Shown here in pieces: positions 61,514 through 64,000 of a stretch of 64,000 bases of DNA. The notes under the pieces are model-generated. The model ran no database searches. It worked only from the letters and a program-made list of their open reading frames with translations, and was not told the DNA's origin. A program made the translations under genes and the position numbers. The DNA is taken from positions 42,142 to 106,141 of the IMG/VR virus record IMGVR_UViG_3300026521_000161; one strand, written 5' to 3'. The stretch's first letter is position 1. Every line of letters starts with the position of its first letter. Origin of the DNA: a virus.

Positions 61514-62299
61514 CTAATTAGCTAATTTTAAAAACTCTTTTATGTTCTCTGTATATAACACACTAATATCGTCACCATCATACATGTATAAGTAACCATT
61601 ATTTAGAACAGGTTCTACTATTCCGTCTCTATATGTTTTAATGAGATATCTAACACCCTTACCCAAATCTTCCATAACCTGCGGTAGCTGTTCAGCGATC
61701 TTTAAATTATTAATGACTTTTTCAGCATCTCTTAAAACAATTGAACTTATGTCAAAATCATCCATAACACTTTTTAAGTTATCTAGAGCATTTAATAATT
61801 CATTTATGTCCTTATGCTTTCTAATTGCACTTTCTTTTAAAGACATATCTAAAACATCATTCAGTAATTTATCAGCTACATTAGATTTTAACATTAAATC
61901 TTCATTAGCAGAGTTAGGGAACAATAACTCATTATTTTCCTCTAAGTGGTTTAAATACTCCCTTACGTATGGAGAGTACAATATACTGTTAGGTAACATA
62001 TCTGGATCATCCGCTAACTTAGGTACGAAACTATACACATCTTCATCATTTACAACATTAGTAACAAAATCATATGTATTATAAGATCTAACGACTATAA
62101 CATAAATACTATCACCTATTTCTATATCTTTCGTTAAATCACCAAGTTTAACATCTATATAGCAGATCTTTCCATTAGCGTCTCTATACGCTTGTTTACT
62201 TTCATCCTTAATATTTTTGATTCTTTTAACTTGTTTAGCTAAAGTAAACCCATCATTGATTCCATACTTTAAAGTATCTAGTCCTTTGATATTTGACAT
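61514..62299 (-). CDS. Hypothetical protein, 261 aa
   Basis: CGAAGGATATTATA precedes the ATG; the promoter element lies about 39-65 nt upstream. N-terminal strand region (ICYIDVKLGDLTKDIEIGDSIYVIVVRSY) then a helical acidic middle (ELLNALDNLKSVMDDFDIS) and a C-terminal strand pair (NNGYLYMYDGDDISVLYTE). Not recognised. Heads a two-gene early-type unit. Confidence 0.7.
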   Translation of the reverse strand: MSNIKGLDTLKYGINDGFTLAKQVKRIKNIKDESKQAYRDANGKICYIDVKLGDLTKDIEIGDSIYVIVVRSYNTYDFVTNVVNDEDVYSFVPKLADDPDMLPNSILYSPYVREYLNHLEENNELLFPNSANEDLMLKSNVADKLLNDVLDMSLKESAIRKHKDINELLNALDNLKSVMDDFDISSIVLRDAEKVINNLKIAEQLPQVMEDLGKGVRYLIKTYRDGIVEPVLNNGYLYMYDGDDISVLYTENIKEFLKLAN

Positions 62300-62337
62300 T
62301 ATAATATCCTTCGCCTTATAGGCATTATTTAAAATTT

Positions 62338-62364
62338 GTACTTATGTACTATATTAATATTATA
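62338..62364 (-). promoter_or_regulatory. Promoter-like element plus dyad
   Basis: Minus strand ATAATATTAATATAGTAC followed by ATAAGTAC (GTAC pair at 62338-62341 and 62346-62349); core 47 nt from the 261-aa gene start. Confidence 0.58.
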
Positions 62365-62380
62365 TAACTATAAAAAAATA

Positions 62381-62405
62381 GAGCACAGGACTATCTCCCG
62401 TACTC
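62381..62405 (-). terminator. Minus-strand terminator with wobble pairs
   Basis: GAG...CTC stem (62381-62390 / 62396-62405) with C-A and A-C mismatches on the plus strand that become U-G and G-U pairs on the minus RNA; poly-U follows for minus transcripts. Ends the endonuclease gene. Confidence 0.6.
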
Positions 62406-62999
62406 CATCATCATCACCAATTGTTCATATGTTATTTCGTATCTAGATAAGTTAGTATCTTTATCATTTTTATTTAAAGAAAAGATTCTTAAATATTTAT
62501 GTTTCTTATTTATAATAACTTTTATCATAGTACCAGGTATGTACACTTTATCTCCTATATAACTATCTGAATACAACATTAGATTAACCACATAAACATA
62601 ACCTAGTTTTAACGCTACCAATCTAGTGTATCTTTCTAAACTACCCCAGACATATGAATTTAGATAATGATTTTGTGGGATTATATTACTATAAACATAA
62701 ACATCGTTTAATGATTTTTCACTATAATCAAAACTAGCATCACTACATACATGCCCCCTATCATAACCACTTAAGAAGTAATCATCATTACCGACCCTTA
62801 CCTCTAGAGGTAATCTAAAGTCTCTCTTTATGGTTGGTCTATTCTTTATACTATCCTTAAGTAAATTACCCTTACTTAATCTACACCACACAAAACTCGG
62901 ACCTTTAACTTCATCTAGAAAACCTATCTTTATAGTAGACCTAAGATACCTATCATACCTCATTCTCTTATAATAATGCCTAACACTATATTTATCCAT
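62391..62999 (-). CDS. DNA/RNA non-specific endonuclease (DRGH, NUC1-like)
   Basis: 202 aa. SGYDRGHVCSDASF (residues 77-90) contains the DRGH motif of the beta-beta-alpha-metal NUC1/EndoG family, where His83 is the general base; SNIIPQNHYLNSYVWGSLE (about 104-122) supplies the conserved Asn for Mg2+ and the W-x-x-LE end. Such nucleases cut DNA (and RNA) without sequence preference; in phages they may degrade the host chromosome. No signal peptide is seen, so it acts in the cytoplasm. Single-gene unit with AAAGGAAGTTTTT leader and its own terminator. Confidence 0.82.
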   Translation of the reverse strand: MDKYSVRHYYKRMRYDRYLRSTIKIGFLDEVKGPSFVWCRLSKGNLLKDSIKNRPTIKRDFRLPLEVRVGNDDYFLSGYDRGHVCSDASFDYSEKSLNDVYVYSNIIPQNHYLNSYVWGSLERYTRLVALKLGYVYVVNLMLYSDSYIGDKVYIPGTMIKVIINKKHKYLRIFSLNKNDKDTNLSRYEITYEQLVMMMEYGR

Positions 63000-63044
63000 A
63001 AAAACTTCCTTTATTATAGTTCATGTTAAATTATTGTGTATAAC

Positions 63045-63055
63045 CTGAATAAAAT
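63045..63055 (+). promoter_or_regulatory. TGAATAAA promoter-like element of terL
   Basis: CTGAATAAAAT, five bases before the AAAAAGGA ribosome site; the leader of the 407-aa gene has CTGAATATAAAA in the same place (53755-53766). Confidence 0.4.
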
Positions 63056-63069
63056 AAAAAGGATACCGT

Positions 63070-63818
63070 ATGGTACTATTCGTCGAAGATTGGTATAAGA
63101 AACATCCAGAAGCTATAATAGATATGAAAACTAAAAATAAATCTTTTATAAGGATAGCTGGTCTCTATAAACGCATGGGTATAAAGAACCATGCCTTTAT
63201 GTTAGCATTGCATGATAGTGAGCTACAAGGAGTCGACCCGTACTCTGAGGACTTAACAAGTGATCAAAAATTAAGGATAGCTAGAGAAGTTAAGGTTAAT
63301 CCATGGTATTGGTTCAGAGAGATTATGAGAGTACCACCACCAGCTGGTTCTGATCCAATTATGTTTAGAGCTAATAGAGCAAATATAGCTACGTTATGGT
63401 TAGCATTTAACCACATAACAGGATACCTCATCCAACCAAGACAGACTGGTAAGTCTTTAACAGGTGATGGTTTAGATGCGTATATGTTAAACACTGGGGC
63501 AGCTAATAGTGATGTGTCCCTGATAACAAAAGATGAGAAACTACGTATTAAAACATCTGTACAGGTTAGAGAGTTAATATCGTTAACACCTAAATATTTA
63601 CAACTATTATCTAAAAAAGATATTAAAAATAATGAACGTGTTACTATAAATGCTTTAGGTAACAGCATGAACTTATATGTTGGTCGTAATGATAAAAAGG
63701 CTGCTGATAACCTAGGTCGTGGTATGACGTCACCTATTGTAAGAATAGATGAGTTCGCTTACATATACAATATAGACATAACTTTACCTACATTATTAGC
63801 GGCTACTACTAAAAAGCT
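63070..63818 (+). CDS. terL: Terminase large subunit, exon 1 (partial)
   Basis: About 249 residues visible. Walker A is QPRQTGKS (122-129) and Walker B is VRIDEFA (224-230), the packaging ATPase motifs; the N-terminal DLTSDQKLRIAREVKVNPWYWFREIMRVPPPAG is in phiKZ-type style. The frame then meets TAA at 63820-63822, too early for the C-III motif and the whole nuclease domain, but the bases after it match the recJ group I intron, so the stop is inside an intron. The exact splice point is not determined; exon 1 ends at a T between 63804 and 63818, most likely 63810 or 63818. Exon 2 lies beyond the window. AAAAAGGATACCGT precedes the ATG. Confidence 0.8.
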
Positions 63819-64000
63819 GTAACGAATGTTACACAATGGTTGCTATAGTCGTGAGGCTATAGTATTTAACTCCTAATTGCGGGGAACCCCTTAGAGCCTA
63901 TAGATACTACTTATACATGGAAACATAGTATAATACCACACCCAGTAATGGAAGTGTGTGGCATAGTAAAAACTCTATAGGATTGGGCAACCGACGCAGC
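63819..64000 (+). other. Group I intron in terL, 5' part (cut by window end)
   Basis: Shares with the recJ intron TAATTGCGGGGA (63874-63885), TGGAAACATA then TAATACC (near 63918-63937) and CGACGCAGC at the very end (63992-64000), in the same order and spacing class. A GTAAC/GTTAC hairpin (63819-63823 / 63828-63832) and a CTATAG repeat (63843-63862) precede the core, where recJ carries its HNH gene; here no ORF is seen before the core, so any endonuclease must be further downstream or absent. Confidence 0.82.

Noticed and set aside
63819-63822. Frameshift or nonsense mutation in terL
   Set aside because: The bases after the stop carry group I intron core strings shared with the recJ intron, so an intron explains the break better.
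1-64000. CRISPR arrays, insertion sequences, integrase/attachment sites
   Set aside because: No regularly spaced direct repeats, transposase-like or recombinase proteins were seen.

Overview
The window is a strongly AT-rich segment of a large tailed-phage genome. It is most simply read as a contractile-tailed jumbo phage of the phiKZ / nucleus-forming (chimallivirus) type. Direct support: a tail sheath and tail tube pair (32961-36115), a large portal candidate (21784-24180), the first exon of a terminase large subunit (63070 onward), a family B DNA polymerase palm fragment (4485-6617), and a tubulin/FtsZ-fold GTPase with an intact G-box and T7-loop (PhuZ-like, 43500-44522). There is also a 600-residue protein with disordered ends that is a candidate for the phage-nucleus shell protein chimallin (9664-11466); that call rests on context and architecture, not on a search. 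No tRNA, CRISPR array, integrase or insertion sequence was seen.

Layout. 1-3.9 kb: the C-terminal part of a large unknown protein, then two minus-strand genes, one a degenerate relative of a metalloprotease found at 45.5-49 kb. 3.9-8.4 kb: DNA precursor and replication genes (dNMP kinase, DNA polymerase, ThyX, MazG). 8.5-13.9 kb: chimallin candidate and unknown genes around a divergent promoter region. 13.9-17.1 kb: sparse region with a 542-aa unknown protein and two GC-richer, hairpin-rich noncoding stretches. 17.2-20.3 kb: SNF2-type helicase interrupted in Walker A by an intein. 20.3-31 kb: low-complexity protein, portal, a 1151-aa unknown, a RecA/UvsX-like ATPase and companions. 31-43.4 kb: tail and probable virion genes. 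43.5-49.5 kb: PhuZ and a giant double M48-like protease fused to a kinase-like C-terminus. 49.5-53.1 kb: RecJ-type exonuclease split by a group I intron carrying an HNH endonuclease. 53.2-62.3 kb: small unknowns, a lysis-type cluster (secreted transglycosylase with membrane proteins), dCMP deaminase and an HTH protein. 62.4-64 kb: DRGH endonuclease, then the terminase exon running into a second group I intron cut by the window end.

Regulation is unusually legible. Almost every transcription unit ends in a near-perfect palindromic hairpin that can work in both directions. A conserved promoter-like element (ATWATTMANAYAGTAY, usually followed by an AGTAC/GTACT dyad) lies about 32-47 nt upstream of eight genes including phuZ, and 178 nt upstream of the chimallin candidate. 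Virion and other genes instead tend to carry a TTGAAATA/TGAATAAA element just upstream of the ribosome binding site. This suggests at least two promoter classes, as expected for phages with their own RNA polymerases; no polymerase subunit gene is in this window.

The most unusual items are the class 3-like intein with an apparently dead endonuclease, the double metalloprotease-kinase fusion together with its inactivated paralogue, the two sister group I introns in recJ and terL, and the shared chmA/phuZ promoter-dyad regulon.
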